Shown in pieces: positions 7,436 to 15,748 of a stretch of DNA of 38,455 nt. The DNA comes from Pseudomonadota bacterium. Lineage in GTDB: Bacteria > Pseudomonadota > Gammaproteobacteria > SURF-13. The stretch spans positions 1-38,455 of the forward strand of contig JAQBXX010000012.1 of the NCBI GenBank assembly GCA_027624315.1. The letters are read 5' to 3'. Each line of letters starts with the position of its first letter. Position 1 is the stretch's first letter. The position numbers and the translations under genes are program-made. A model generated the notes under the pieces. It was given only the letters and a program-made list of their open reading frames with translations, had not been told where the DNA came from and did not search any database.

Positions 7436-7517
7436 ATACTGATTTCATGCGCGCTTCTGTGATGCAGGCGGCACTGTATGAAGCTGCTCAAGGTAGATAA
7501 ACGATGAATGTTGATTT
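7413..7517 (+). repeat. Imperfect direct duplication at the lepA/lepB junction
   Basis: The segment TGCTCAAGGTAG-TAAACGATGAAT--TGATTT occurs at 7413-7445 and again at 7485-7517, 72 bp apart and differing at only a few positions. The first copy is the lepA end; the second leads into the lepB start. Between them lies a 22-codon ORF (7432-7500) starting at an ATG that overlaps the lepA stop. Confidence 0.7.
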
Positions 7518-8325
7518 TGCAGCAGTACTGTTAGGCGCGGTGGTGGTGTGCGGTGCCATCTGGGCGGTGGATGCCATGCTGTTCGCGCCGCGCCGGCGTG
7601 CGGAGCTAGCGCGGCTTCGTGCGAGCGCCGCGCCACAGCCTGAGATCGAGCGGCTGGAGCGCGGGCCGGTGCTGGTCGAATACGCCCGCTCGTTCTTCCC
7701 CGTGTTTCTGGCGGTGTTGGTGCTGCGTTCGTTTCTGGTGGAGCCGTTTCGCATACCCTCCAACTCGATGATGCCGACGCTGCTCACCGGCGATTTTATC
7801 CTGGTGAACAAATTCACCTACGGCATACGCCTGCCGGTGGCCGACACAAAAATCATCGACATCAATGAGCCGCAGCGGGGCGACGTGGTGGTGTTCCGCT
7901 ATCCGCTCGACCCCGCAGTGGATTACATCAAGCGCGTGGTCGGCGTGCCGGGCGACCATATCGCCTATTACAACAAGGCGCTTCGGGTGAACGGCCAGCC
8001 CATGCCGCAGGAGGCCATGGGCGTTTATAGTGGCGTGGGCGCGGGCAGCGGCATGACCGGCGCGGACTTGTTGCGCGAGTCACTGAATGGCGTGGTGCAT
8101 CCCATCCTGACCCGCCCCGGCCAAGCCACGCTGGAGGGTGAGTTCACCGTGCCGCCGGGGCAGTATTTCGTGATGGGCGACAATCGCGACAACAGCAACG
8201 ACAGCCGCTACTGGGGCACGGTGCCGGAGCAGAATCTGGTGGGCAAGGCGTTTATGATCTGGATGAATTGGGATGCCTCCAACGGTGGTGTATCATGGGG
8301 GCGCATCGGGTCGGGCATCCGGTGA
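7504..8325 (+). CDS. lepB: Signal peptidase I
   Basis: Inner-membrane serine/lysine protease that removes signal peptides from exported proteins. Two N-terminal membrane helices are visible: AAVLLGAVVVCGAIWAVDAML, and residues 64-79 around FFPVFLAVLVLRSF. The nucleophile Ser88 (PSNSMMPTL) and general base Lys143 (DYIKRVVGVPGD) are present. The box E motif GDNRDNSNDSRYWG lies near the C-terminus. At 273 residues it is normal length. ATG 7504 is in the second copy of the local duplication. It stands downstream of lepA and upstream of rnc, the classic order. Confidence 0.96.
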   Translation: MNVDFAAVLLGAVVVCGAIWAVDAMLFAPRRRAELARLRASAAPQPEIERLERGPVLVEYARSFFPVFLAVLVLRSFLVEPFRIPSNSMMPTLLTGDFILVNKFTYGIRLPVADTKIIDINEPQRGDVVVFRYPLDPAVDYIKRVVGVPGDHIAYYNKALRVNGQPMPQEAMGVYSGVGAGSGMTGADLLRESLNGVVHPILTRPGQATLEGEFTVPPGQYFVMGDNRDNSNDSRYWGTVPEQNLVGKAFMIWMNWDASNGGVSWGRIGSGIR

Positions 8326-8365
8326 TACGTCATTCTCGTTCAATGTGACTCACGAGGGAGAGGCC

Positions 8366-8737
8366 ATGTATAACACCCATACGCAACGCGGCATGTCGTC
8401 AGTCGGGTTTATCATCGTTCTTGCGCTGATCGGATTATTTGTGCTGGTGACGCTCAAGCTGTTTCCGGCCTACATGGAGGGTTTCAAGGTAACGGCCGCG
8501 ATGGAATCGATCAAGAGCCAGCCGGGCATCGGTGAAAAGAGCAAGGGTGAAGTCATCGATATGCTGATAAAACGCCTGGATGTGGATGACGTGGATAACG
8601 TCAAGCCGGGCAATATCGCTGTCCGGCCGCGCGATGGCGGCGGCTTGCTGCTCGGCGTCAAGCATGAAACCAGGGGCACCCTGTTCGGCAACCTCGATTT
8701 CGTAGTGCGCTTCGACAAGAGCGTGGAGTTGCATTGA
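8366..8737 (+). CDS. DUF4845 single-pass membrane protein
   Basis: A 123-residue protein of the DUF4845 family, commonly encoded between lepB and rnc in gammaproteobacteria; its molecular function is unknown. RGMSSVGFIIVLALIGLFVLVTLKLFP is a pilin-like N-terminal signal-anchor helix, followed by a small periplasmic domain (YMEGFKVTAAMESIKSQ...). ATG 8366 is preferred over the track start because GGGAGAGG lies just upstream and the protein then begins with the family N-terminus. It overlaps the rnc start. Confidence 0.88.
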   Translation: MYNTHTQRGMSSVGFIIVLALIGLFVLVTLKLFPAYMEGFKVTAAMESIKSQPGIGEKSKGEVIDMLIKRLDVDDVDNVKPGNIAVRPRDGGGLLLGVKHETRGTLFGNLDFVVRFDKSVELH

Positions 8738-9408
8738 GCGCGCCGCTCGAGCGCCTGTGCCCGACGCTTGGATACCGTTTTAGCAACGTCGGGCTGCTGG
8801 GAGATGCGATCACTCACCGCAGTGTGGCCGGCACCAACAACGAGCGGCTGGAATTTCTCGGCGATGCCATTTTGAATTTCGTCATTGCTGCGGAACTGTA
8901 CCAGCGCTTCCCCCAGGCGCGCGAAGGTGATCTCAGCCGGCTGCGCGCGAGCCTGGTCAAACGCGATGCGCTGGCGGAACTCGCGGGCAAACTGCATCTC
9001 GGCGACTATCTGAGTCTGGGGCCGGGCGAACTCAAGAGCGGCGGTCAGCGCCGCGCCTCCACGCTCGCCGACGCGCTCGAAGCCGTCATCGGCGCGGTCT
9101 ATCTGGACGGCGGTTTTGAGGCAGGCCGTGACGTGGTGCTGGGCCTGTATCGCGACTCGCTGCAAAACCTTACGTCGTCCGTGGGCATCAAAGACCCGAA
9201 GACCCGCTTGCAGGAATATCTCCAGTCGCGCCGCCAGCCCATACCGCAGTACAACGTGATCGAAGTGGCGGGCGAGGCGCACGCGCAGACCTTTCGCATC
9301 GAGTGCCGCGTAACGGGCATACCGCCCACCGAAGGCGTGGGCAGCACACGCAGGCGCGCAGAGCAGGAAGCGGCCGAGCAGGCGCTCCGGCTGCTGGAAC
9401 AGGGTTAG
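8734..9408 (+). CDS. rnc: Ribonuclease III
   Basis: A 224-residue double-strand-specific endoribonuclease for rRNA and mRNA processing. The catalytic signature ERLEFLGDAILNFVIAAELY and the second acidic motif LADALEAVIGAVYLDGG are intact. The C-terminal dsRNA-binding domain spans about residues 153-222 (KTRLQEYLQSRRQPIPQYNV ... RRRAEQEAAEQALRLLE). Translation appears to start at TTG 8734, overlapping the stop of the DUF4845 gene, which implies coupling. Era follows 15 bp later, the standard rnc-era pair. Confidence 0.96.
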   Translation: MSAPLERLCPTLGYRFSNVGLLGDAITHRSVAGTNNERLEFLGDAILNFVIAAELYQRFPQAREGDLSRLRASLVKRDALAELAGKLHLGDYLSLGPGELKSGGQRRASTLADALEAVIGAVYLDGGFEAGRDVVLGLYRDSLQNLTSSVGIKDPKTRLQEYLQSRRQPIPQYNVIEVAGEAHAQTFRIECRVTGIPPTEGVGSTRRRAEQEAAEQALRLLEQG

Positions 9409-9423
9409 GTAGGGCACCCACTG

Positions 9424-10302
9424 ATGCACTCCGGATACGCCGCTATTGTAGGCCGCCCCAACGTGGGCAAGTCCACGCTGCTCAACCACCTGCTCGGGCA
9501 GAAAATCAGCATCACCTCGCGCCGCCCGCAGACCACGCGCCACCGTATCCTCGGCATCAGCAGCGGCAGCGGTTTCCAGATCATGTATGTGGATACGCCC
9601 GGGCTGCACCACGCGGGTTCGCGCGCCATCAACAAATACATGAACCGCGCGGCGACGTCTGCCATGAGCGATGTGGACGTGCTGATATTTGTCGTCGAGG
9701 GGCTCTATTGGACGGAAGAAGACGACTACGTGCTGGAGAAACTCAAGGCGCTGAAGGCGCCTGTGATTCTAGTGATCAACAAGACCGACAGAATCCCCGA
9801 CAAAAAGGCGCTGTTGCCGCATATCCAGAAATTATCGGAAAAGATGAAGTTTGCGCACATCATTCCGCTTTCCGCACGCACCGGCGATAACCAGTCAGCG
9901 CTGGTGGATGCCGTGAAGGGCCTGCTGCCGGAAGGCGCGGCGCTGTATCCCGAAGACCAGATCACCGACCGCAGCGAACACTTCATGGCGGCGGAATTCG
10001 TGCGCGAAAAACTCATGCGCAGCACCGGGCAGGAAGTCCCCTATGCCGTCACGGTGGAGATCGAAAAGTTTACGCACCAGCGCGACGTGCTGCATATACA
10101 CGCTGTGATCTGGGTGGAGCGCGAGGGGCAGAAGGCCATCATCATCGGCGAGAAGGGCGAGCGTCTCAAGCGCATTGGCACCCAAGCGCGCATGGAGATG
10201 GAGCGCATGTTTCAGTCCAAGGTATTTTTGCAGCTTTTGGTGCGCGTGAAGGAAGGCTGGTCGGACGATGCGCGCGTAATGGCGCGTATGGGCTACGAAT
10301 GA
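9424..10302 (+). CDS. era: GTPase Era
   Basis: A 292-residue essential GTPase that binds the 3' end of 16S rRNA during 30S assembly. G1 is GRPNVGKST (residues 10-18), G3 DTPG near residue 59, and G4 NKTD near residue 119. The C-terminal KH domain contains IIIGEKGERLKRIGTQARME. Length is normal. The stop overlaps the recO start (ATGA). Confidence 0.97.
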   Translation: MHSGYAAIVGRPNVGKSTLLNHLLGQKISITSRRPQTTRHRILGISSGSGFQIMYVDTPGLHHAGSRAINKYMNRAATSAMSDVDVLIFVVEGLYWTEEDDYVLEKLKALKAPVILVINKTDRIPDKKALLPHIQKLSEKMKFAHIIPLSARTGDNQSALVDAVKGLLPEGAALYPEDQITDRSEHFMAAEFVREKLMRSTGQEVPYAVTVEIEKFTHQRDVLHIHAVIWVEREGQKAIIIGEKGERLKRIGTQARMEMERMFQSKVFLQLLVRVKEGWSDDARVMARMGYE

Positions 10303-11069
10303 GTGTCGCGCGCGTCAGCCTGCAGCCCGCCTTTGTGCTGCACCATCGACCGTACCGCGACACCAGCGCGCTGCTGGAGATTTTCACGCCCGAGTTCGGG
10401 CGCATCGGTCTGGTCGCGCGCGGACTGAGGTCGGCCAAGTCGCGTCTGCAAGGCGTGGTGCAGCCATTCTGTCCGTTGCTGGTTTCGTGGAGCGGGCGCG
10501 GCGAGCTCGCCACGCTCACTGGCTGTGAGCCGAGCGGCATGTTGACGAGGCTGGACGGCGCGCGCGTCCTCAGCGGTTTTTACCTGAACGAATTGCTGCT
10601 GCGGCTGTTGCACCGGCACGACCCGCATCCCGCGCTGTTTGAGTGCTACGCGCAAACGTTGCACCTGCTGCAGCAGCCAGACATGGAGCAGCGTGCATTA
10701 CGCATTTTCGAGAAGCACCTGCTGCGCGAGATGGGTTATGCGCTGATGCTGGACCACGAAGCGGAGAGCGGCGTGCCGATAGAGCCGGCAGAGATGTATA
10801 GTTATCACCTGGAGCGCGGCCCGCTAACCTGCGCTGCAGGGGCGTATGCGGGCATCCGCATACAGGGCCACAGTCTGCTCGCGCTGCTCAACGAAACCCT
10901 GCACGATGCGGCTAGCCTGCGTGAGGCCAAGCTGCTTATGCGCGCCGCGCTCGGCTTGTATCTCGGTAATAAACCATTGCGGAGCCGTGAATTGTATATC
11001 GACTTTCGCAAGAGTCGCGCGTTGTCGCCATCACCATCGTCGTCGCCTGTGCTGGAAAATGCATTATGA
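10299..11069 (+). CDS. recO: DNA repair protein RecO
   Basis: A 256-residue recombination mediator that helps RecR load RecA on SSB-coated DNA. The N-terminal OB fold is seen as [41 protein letters not shown]. The helical C-terminal domain has [21 protein letters not shown] and ends with [18 protein letters not shown]. The zinc cysteines found in some RecO proteins are absent, as is usual in gammaproteobacteria. It overlaps era by 4 bp and pdxJ by 4 bp. Confidence 0.95.
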   Translation: MSVARVSLQPAFVLHHRPYRDTSALLEIFTPEFGRIGLVARGLRSAKSRLQGVVQPFCPLLVSWSGRGELATLTGCEPSGMLTRLDGARVLSGFYLNELLLRLLHRHDPHPALFECYAQTLHLLQQPDMEQRALRIFEKHLLREMGYALMLDHEAESGVPIEPAEMYSYHLERGPLTCAAGAYAGIRIQGHSLLALLNETLHDAASLREAKLLMRAALGLYLGNKPLRSRELYIDFRKSRALSPSPSSSPVLENAL

Positions 11070-11803
11070 ACAACGACATTCTGCTCGGCGTCAACATTGA
11101 CCACGTCGCCACGCTGCGCGCTGCGCGCGGCACGCGTTACCCGGACCCGGTACAGGCCGCCTTTGAAGCGGAGCAGGCCGGGGCGGACGCCATCACGCTG
11201 CACCTGCGCGAAGACCGCCGCCATATCCAGGAACGCGACGTGGAGATATTGCAAGGCACGTTGCAGACGCGCATGAATCTGGAAATGGCGGTGACCGACG
11301 CCATGCTCACATTCGCCGCGCGCATCAAGCCGTACGACTGTTGCCTGGTGCCGGAGCGGCGCGAAGAATTGACCACGGAAGGCGGGCTGGATGTCGCTGG
11401 ACAACTTCCGCGCATCACTGCGGCCTGCACCGCGCTCAAGGCTGCGGGTGTGCGGGTGTCATTGTTCATCGATGCCGATGCCCGCCAGGTGGAGGCCGCC
11501 GCGCGCGCCGGTGCGCCGGTGATCGAGATTCACACCGGGCACTACGCCGATGCGGAGGATGCAGGCGTGCGTGCACAGGAGTTGGAACGCATTATCAGCG
11601 CGGTGAAGCTCGGCAGGACGCTTGGATTACAGGTGAATGCCGGGCACGGTTTGAATTATCACAACGTCGCCGCCATCGCCGCGCTGCACGAGGTGAGCGA
11701 ACTCAACATCGGTCACGCTATCGTCGCGCGCGCTGTCTTTACCGGGCTGGCGGAGGCGGTGCGCGAGATGAAGCGCCTGATGCGCGAGGCGCGCCATGGC
11801 TGA
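11066..11803 (+). CDS. pdxJ: Pyridoxine 5'-phosphate synthase
   Basis: A 245-residue TIM-barrel enzyme that condenses 1-deoxyxylulose 5-phosphate with 3-amino-2-oxopropyl phosphate to make pyridoxine phosphate, the last step of ring formation in the DXP-dependent vitamin B6 pathway. The N-terminus [23 protein letters not shown] and the motifs [16 protein letters not shown] and [12 protein letters not shown] carry the substrate-binding residues. Coupled to recO upstream (ATGA) and overlapping acpS downstream by 8 bp. Confidence 0.96.
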   Translation: MNNDILLGVNIDHVATLRAARGTRYPDPVQAAFEAEQAGADAITLHLREDRRHIQERDVEILQGTLQTRMNLEMAVTDAMLTFAARIKPYDCCLVPERREELTTEGGLDVAGQLPRITAACTALKAAGVRVSLFIDADARQVEAAARAGAPVIEIHTGHYADAEDAGVRAQELERIISAVKLGRTLGLQVNAGHGLNYHNVAAIAALHEVSELNIGHAIVARAVFTGLAEAVREMKRLMREARHG

Positions 11804-12185
11804 GCGCATCTTCGGCATCGGCACCGACATCGTGCGCGTATCGCGCATGCAGGCGAGCCTCGCGCGTTACGGCGAGAAGTTCGCGCGCCGCATCCTCACG
11901 CTTAATGAGCTTGCTGACTTTTCCCGCTGCGAACGTCCGGCGCATTTCCTGGCCAAGCGTTTTGCGGCCAAAGAGGCGGCAGTCAAGGCGCTGGGGCTGG
12001 GTTTCAGCGCCGGACTCACGCCGCGCAACATCGGCGTTGCGCACGAGAAAAGCGGCAAGCCGGTGCTTGAGTACCACGGCAAGGCGATAGCGCTGGTGAA
12101 AAAAATGGGCATCAGCGCGGGACACGTCAGCATCGCTGATGAAGACGATCACGCCGTGGCTTTTGTCACATTACTGGCGAAATAG
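11796..12185 (+). CDS. acpS: Holo-[acyl-carrier-protein] synthase
   Basis: A 129-residue phosphopantetheinyl transferase that activates acyl carrier protein for fatty acid synthesis using coenzyme A. The two magnesium-binding motifs are present: Asp11 in [12 protein letters not shown] and Glu60 in [13 protein letters not shown]. Length is normal. It starts inside the end of pdxJ, the usual pdxJ-acpS coupling. Confidence 0.96.
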   Translation: MAERIFGIGTDIVRVSRMQASLARYGEKFARRILTLNELADFSRCERPAHFLAKRFAAKEAAVKALGLGFSAGLTPRNIGVAHEKSGKPVLEYHGKAIALVKKMGISAGHVSIADEDDHAVAFVTLLAK

Positions 12186-12193
12186 TCACGTAC

Positions 12194-13084
12194 ATGATTT
12201 ATCCTACCATAGAATCATTTATTGGCAACACACCGCTGGTGCGATTGCAGCGCCTGCCGGGTGATACCACCAACACCCTGCTGGTTAAGCTGGAAGGCAA
12301 CAATCCTGCGGGTTCGGTGAAGGATCGCCCGGCGATGAGCATGATCAAACAGGCCGAGGCGCGCGGCGAGATCAAGCCGGGCGATACCCTGATCGAGGCC
12401 ACGAGCGGCAATACCGGCATTGCGCTCGCGATGGCGGCGGCGATACGCGGCTATCGCCTCACGCTCATCATGCCGGAGCACATGAGCGCGGAGCGGCGCA
12501 GCACCATGAAGGCCTTCGGCGCCGAGATCATTCTGGTGTCGCGCACGGCGGGCATGGAAGGCGCGCGCGACCTCGCTTTGCAGATGCAGGCCGAGGGCAA
12601 GGGCCGCGTACTCGACCAGTTCGCCAATCCCGACAACCCGCGCGCGCACTACGAAGGCACCGGGCCGGAAATCTGGCGTGATACGCAGGGCAAGATCACG
12701 CATTTTGTCAGTTCGATGGGCACCACCGGCACCATCATGGGCACCTCACGTTTTCTGAAAGAGAAAAATCCCGCGGTGCGCATTATCGGCGTGCAGCCGA
12801 GCGACGGCTCGCAAATCCCCGGCATCCGCCGCTGGTCCAAGGAGTATCTGCCGAAAATTTACGACCCCGCACGTGTGGATCAGGTCATGGAAGTGAGCCA
12901 GAGCGAAGCCGAAACAATGACGCGCGAACTCGCCGCGCGCGAAGGGATATTCGCCGGCATATCTTCCGGTGGCGCCGTGGCGGCGGCACTGCGCCTGTCG
13001 CGCGAGGTATCCAACGCCGTGATTGTCGCCATCGTGTGCGATCGCGGCGACCGTTATCTTTCCACCGGCGTATTTCCGGACTGA
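12194..13084 (+). CDS. cysM: Cysteine synthase B
   Basis: A 296-residue PLP enzyme forming cysteine from O-acetylserine and sulfide (CysM types also accept thiosulfate). The PLP lysine is Lys43 in NPAGSVKDRPAMSM. The cofactor loop ATSGNTGIALA, the phosphate-binding GTTGTIMG and the GISSGGAVAAAL motif are intact. The segment QPSDGSQIPGIRRW is the CysM-type variant of the loop that in CysK reads differently, supporting isozyme B. It follows acpS by 8 bp and probably belongs to the same transcript. Confidence 0.94.
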   Translation: MIYPTIESFIGNTPLVRLQRLPGDTTNTLLVKLEGNNPAGSVKDRPAMSMIKQAEARGEIKPGDTLIEATSGNTGIALAMAAAIRGYRLTLIMPEHMSAERRSTMKAFGAEIILVSRTAGMEGARDLALQMQAEGKGRVLDQFANPDNPRAHYEGTGPEIWRDTQGKITHFVSSMGTTGTIMGTSRFLKEKNPAVRIIGVQPSDGSQIPGIRRWSKEYLPKIYDPARVDQVMEVSQSEAETMTRELAAREGIFAGISSGGAVAAALRLSREVSNAVIVAIVCDRGDRYLSTGVFPD

Positions 13085-13092
13085 TACGCGCC

Positions 13093-13863
13093 ATGAACGT
13101 ACTGGTGTTTGATATTGAAACCGTACCGGACGTGGAAGGCGGACGGCGGCTGTACAAACTTGATGGCCTCAACGACAAGGAAGTCGCCGAGGTGATGTTT
13201 CATGCGCGCCGGCAGGAAACCGGCGGCTCGGAGTTCCTGCGCCTGCACCTGCACCGCATCATTGCCATCTCCGCGGTGGTGCGCACGCGCGACAAGGTGA
13301 AGGTGTGGTCGCTGGGTGAAGTGGATGCGCCCGAAAAGGAGTTGGTCACGCGCTTTTTCGACGGCATCGAAAAATACACGCCGACACTGGTGTCGTGGAA
13401 CGGCGGCGGGTTTGACCTGCCGGTGCTGCACTATCGCGCACTGCTGCACGGCGTGGCCGCGCCGAAGTATTGGGATACGGGCGAGGCGGACAGCTCCTTC
13501 AAATGGAACAACTATCTCAGCCGCTATCACTCGCGTCACACCGATCTCATGGACGTGATTTCCTTGTATCAACCGCGCGCTACGGCACCGCTCGATGAGA
13601 TCGCCACGCTGCTCGGCTTCCCCGGCAAGATGGGCATGCACGGCAGCCAGGTGTGGGACAGTTACATGCGCGGCGAGATTGTGAACATCCGCAATTACTG
13701 CGAAACCGACGTGCTCAATACCTATCTGGTTTATCTGCGCTACGAACTGATCCGCGGTCACCTGACTCAGGAAGCGTACGAGCAGGAATGTCAGCGATTG
13801 CGGGATGAATTGGTGCACGAAAATAAACCACACCTCAACGATTTTATCGCTGCCTGGCATTAA
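13093..13863 (+). CDS. PolB-like predicted 3'-5' exonuclease (DEDDy type)
   Basis: A 256-residue ribonuclease-H-fold exonuclease resembling the proofreading domain of family B DNA polymerases. The acidic motifs are present: FDIETVPD at the N-terminus, SWNGGGFDLPVLHYRA in the middle, and NYCETDVLNTYLVYLRY near the end. No polymerase domain follows. ATG 13093 gives the family N-terminus; the longer track ORF overlaps cysM and is not needed. Members are common beside cysM or rlmD in gammaproteobacteria. The cellular role is not established, and DNA repair is an inference. Confidence 0.88.
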   Translation: MNVLVFDIETVPDVEGGRRLYKLDGLNDKEVAEVMFHARRQETGGSEFLRLHLHRIIAISAVVRTRDKVKVWSLGEVDAPEKELVTRFFDGIEKYTPTLVSWNGGGFDLPVLHYRALLHGVAAPKYWDTGEADSSFKWNNYLSRYHSRHTDLMDVISLYQPRATAPLDEIATLLGFPGKMGMHGSQVWDSYMRGEIVNIRNYCETDVLNTYLVYLRYELIRGHLTQEAYEQECQRLRDELVHENKPHLNDFIAAWH

Positions 13864-13882
13864 TACCCTTAACTTACACCTC

Positions 13883-13913
13883 CTTGCTACTTGCAACTTG
13901 TCACTTGCTACTG
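13883..13913. repeat. Heptamer array upstream of rlmD
   Basis: Four phased 7-bp units (cttgcta, cttgcaa, cttgtca, cttgcta), then ctg, fill the gap between the exonuclease and rlmD genes. They belong to the same family as the ctcgcta arrays flanking ftsA near the right end. The array occupies the site where an rlmD ribosome-binding site would be expected; none is obvious. Confidence 0.6.
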
Positions 13914-13920
13914 TTTCTAC

Positions 13921-15264
13921 ATGCCCCGCCGTTCGCGTAATTTAAAATCACTGCCGCAAGAGCCCGTGCCGGCGCACGTCGAGTCGCTCAACCATGACGG
14001 GCGCGGTGTGGCGCATATCGACGGCAAGGCCGTGTTCATCGAGGGCGCACTGCCGGGCGAAGAGGTGTTATTTACCTATGTCGTACAACACAAGCGCTAC
14101 GATGAAGGAACGGTCGCGCAAATTCTAAAACCGTCGCCGCAGCGTGTAACCCCGCGCTGCGCGCATTTCAACATCTGTGGCGGATGCAGCCTGCAACATA
14201 TGGATGCCGCTGCACAGATCGATGCCAAGCAACAGGTCCTGCTGGACAATCTCAGGCAGATCGGGAGAGTCGATCCGGAGCAGGTATTGCCGCCGCTGAG
14301 AGGCCCGCACTGGGGCTACCGGCGCCGTGCGCGGTTGGGGGTGAAGTTCGTCATCAAGAAGGACAAACTGCTGGTCGGCTTTCGCGAAAAGCGCAGCGCA
14401 CTGCTGGCCGATCTGGAGCGCTGCGAGGTACTGCACCCTTCGGTCGGAGAACGGCTGCCGGAATTGCGCGCACTTATTGCCGGTCTCGAAAGCTACAACT
14501 GCATTCCACAGATTGAAGTGGCTGTGGGGGATGAGGCGACGGCCCTGATATTCCGCAACCTGGCCGTGTTGAGCGGCTCCGATCAGGAAAAGATGCAGCA
14601 GTTCGGTGAGGCGCACGGCATGCAGATATATCTGCAACCGGCGGGGCCGGAGAGCGTGACGCTGATATGGCCTGAGACCGCGAGCTTGAGCTATCGACTG
14701 CCCGATGACGGACTCGAACTGATTTTTTCGCCGATCGATTTTATGCAGGTCAATGGCGAGATCAACCGTGCCATGATAGCGCGCGTCATCGGGCTGCTCG
14801 ACCTCAAGCCGCAGGAGTGGGTGCTCGATCTGTTCTGCGGGCTCGGCAATTTCACCCTGCCGTTGGCGCGTCACGCCGGTCATGTCACCGGAGTGGAGGG
14901 TGATGTGAAACTGGTGGAGCACGCGCAAAGCAATGCCAGATACAACGGTATCCACAATGCGGAATTTTATGCTGCCGATCTCAGTCAGGATTTGGCCCAA
15001 CAGCCGTGGGCCGAACAGCGCTTTGACAAGATTCTGCTCGACCCGCCGCGCACCGGCGCGCTGGAGATCGTCAGACAACTGCCGGTGTTCGGGGCCTCAA
15101 GAATTGTTTACGTCTCATGCAATCCCGCCACCCTGGCACGCGATGCGCAGGAGCTGGTGCAACGGGGATACAGACTGCTGAGTGCGGGCGTGATGGACAT
15201 GTTTCCGCACACCACGCACGTGGAATCCATCGCGTTGTTTGAAAAATACAAAGATAGTAACTAG
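13921..15264 (+). CDS. rlmD: 23S rRNA (uracil(1939)-C(5))-methyltransferase RlmD
   Basis: A 447-residue SAM-dependent RNA m5U methylase. An N-terminal TRAM domain (about residues 15-72) is followed by an iron-sulfur site with Cys80, Cys86, Cys89 (RCAHFNICGGCSLQHM) and Cys168 (LERCEVLHP). The SAM-binding motif is LDLFCGLGNFTLPLA, and the catalytic Cys lies in YVSCNPATLARD. ATG 13921 is chosen because the upstream extension is a repeat array translated by chance. Length is normal for RlmD. Confidence 0.95.
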   Translation: MPRRSRNLKSLPQEPVPAHVESLNHDGRGVAHIDGKAVFIEGALPGEEVLFTYVVQHKRYDEGTVAQILKPSPQRVTPRCAHFNICGGCSLQHMDAAAQIDAKQQVLLDNLRQIGRVDPEQVLPPLRGPHWGYRRRARLGVKFVIKKDKLLVGFREKRSALLADLERCEVLHPSVGERLPELRALIAGLESYNCIPQIEVAVGDEATALIFRNLAVLSGSDQEKMQQFGEAHGMQIYLQPAGPESVTLIWPETASLSYRLPDDGLELIFSPIDFMQVNGEINRAMIARVIGLLDLKPQEWVLDLFCGLGNFTLPLARHAGHVTGVEGDVKLVEHAQSNARYNGIHNAEFYAADLSQDLAQQPWAEQRFDKILLDPPRTGALEIVRQLPVFGASRIVYVSCNPATLARDAQELVQRGYRLLSAGVMDMFPHTTHVESIALFEKYKDSN

Positions 15265-15373
15265 TGATACAGGCAACTTAGTTCCTCCCCCTTGTGGGCG
15301 CGGAAAAGTACACGAGGCCACAGTTCTCGCTTCGCAAATGCTGCGCCTACAATTATTGACACACAGTTTGTAA

Positions 15374-15748
15374 CTGCAACTACGGGAGTCGAGGCAAACT
15401 TATCAGAACAGCAAAGACTGGATAGTCCTATTCGACAACGCTGATCTCAGAAAACGAATCTTTCGCTATTACTTAAGAAGTTCAGACCTCATTAACAACC
15501 TTGAGTACCAGCAACGCAGAAAATACGAACTCGAAGGCAAGTTCAACGATCTTGTGCGGGACATAAAGTATAAATCACCTCAGTTAAGCCATGAGGAAGC
15601 GACGAAGATGGCCATCTCCTACATGGCGCAAGAAGATGCAGAGTATTTTCGTTTGAAGGATAGCGTACCGGAAAATGTGAAGAAGCTTGACAAGTTTAAA
15701 GCAGAAGCAAAGGAGCTTGCGGGTGCGCTTCAGAAAACGAATCCCTAA
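15374..15748 (+). CDS. Unrecognised ORF without canonical start (fragment?)
   Basis: An open frame of about 124 codons that reads like a real protein but has no ATG. The track reports only the part from GTG 15554. The upstream in-frame residues (QNSKDWIVLFDNADLRKRIF, then helical LINNLEYQQRRKYELEGKFN) appear coding and continue smoothly into SHEEATKMAISYMAQEDAEYF. The sequence is charged, AT-rich and predicted helical, with no motif I know. Either the 5' end was lost by a rearrangement just after rlmD, or translation begins at a non-standard codon. It overlaps the next unknown gene, suggesting a former two-gene unit. Confidence 0.45.
   Translation: MQLRESRQTYQNSKDWIVLFDNADLRKRIFRYYLRSSDLINNLEYQQRRKYELEGKFNDLVRDIKYKSPQLSHEEATKMAISYMAQEDAEYFRLKDSVPENVKKLDKFKAEAKELAGALQKTNP

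Noticed and set aside
13883-13913. Possible CRISPR or direct-repeat array
   Set aside because: Units are 7 bp with no spacers; the ftsA-flanking arrays are the same type. They are short tandem repeats, not CRISPR.
15356-15384. TTGACA as a promoter for the unknown genes
   Set aside because: No acceptable -10 at 16-18 nt downstream.
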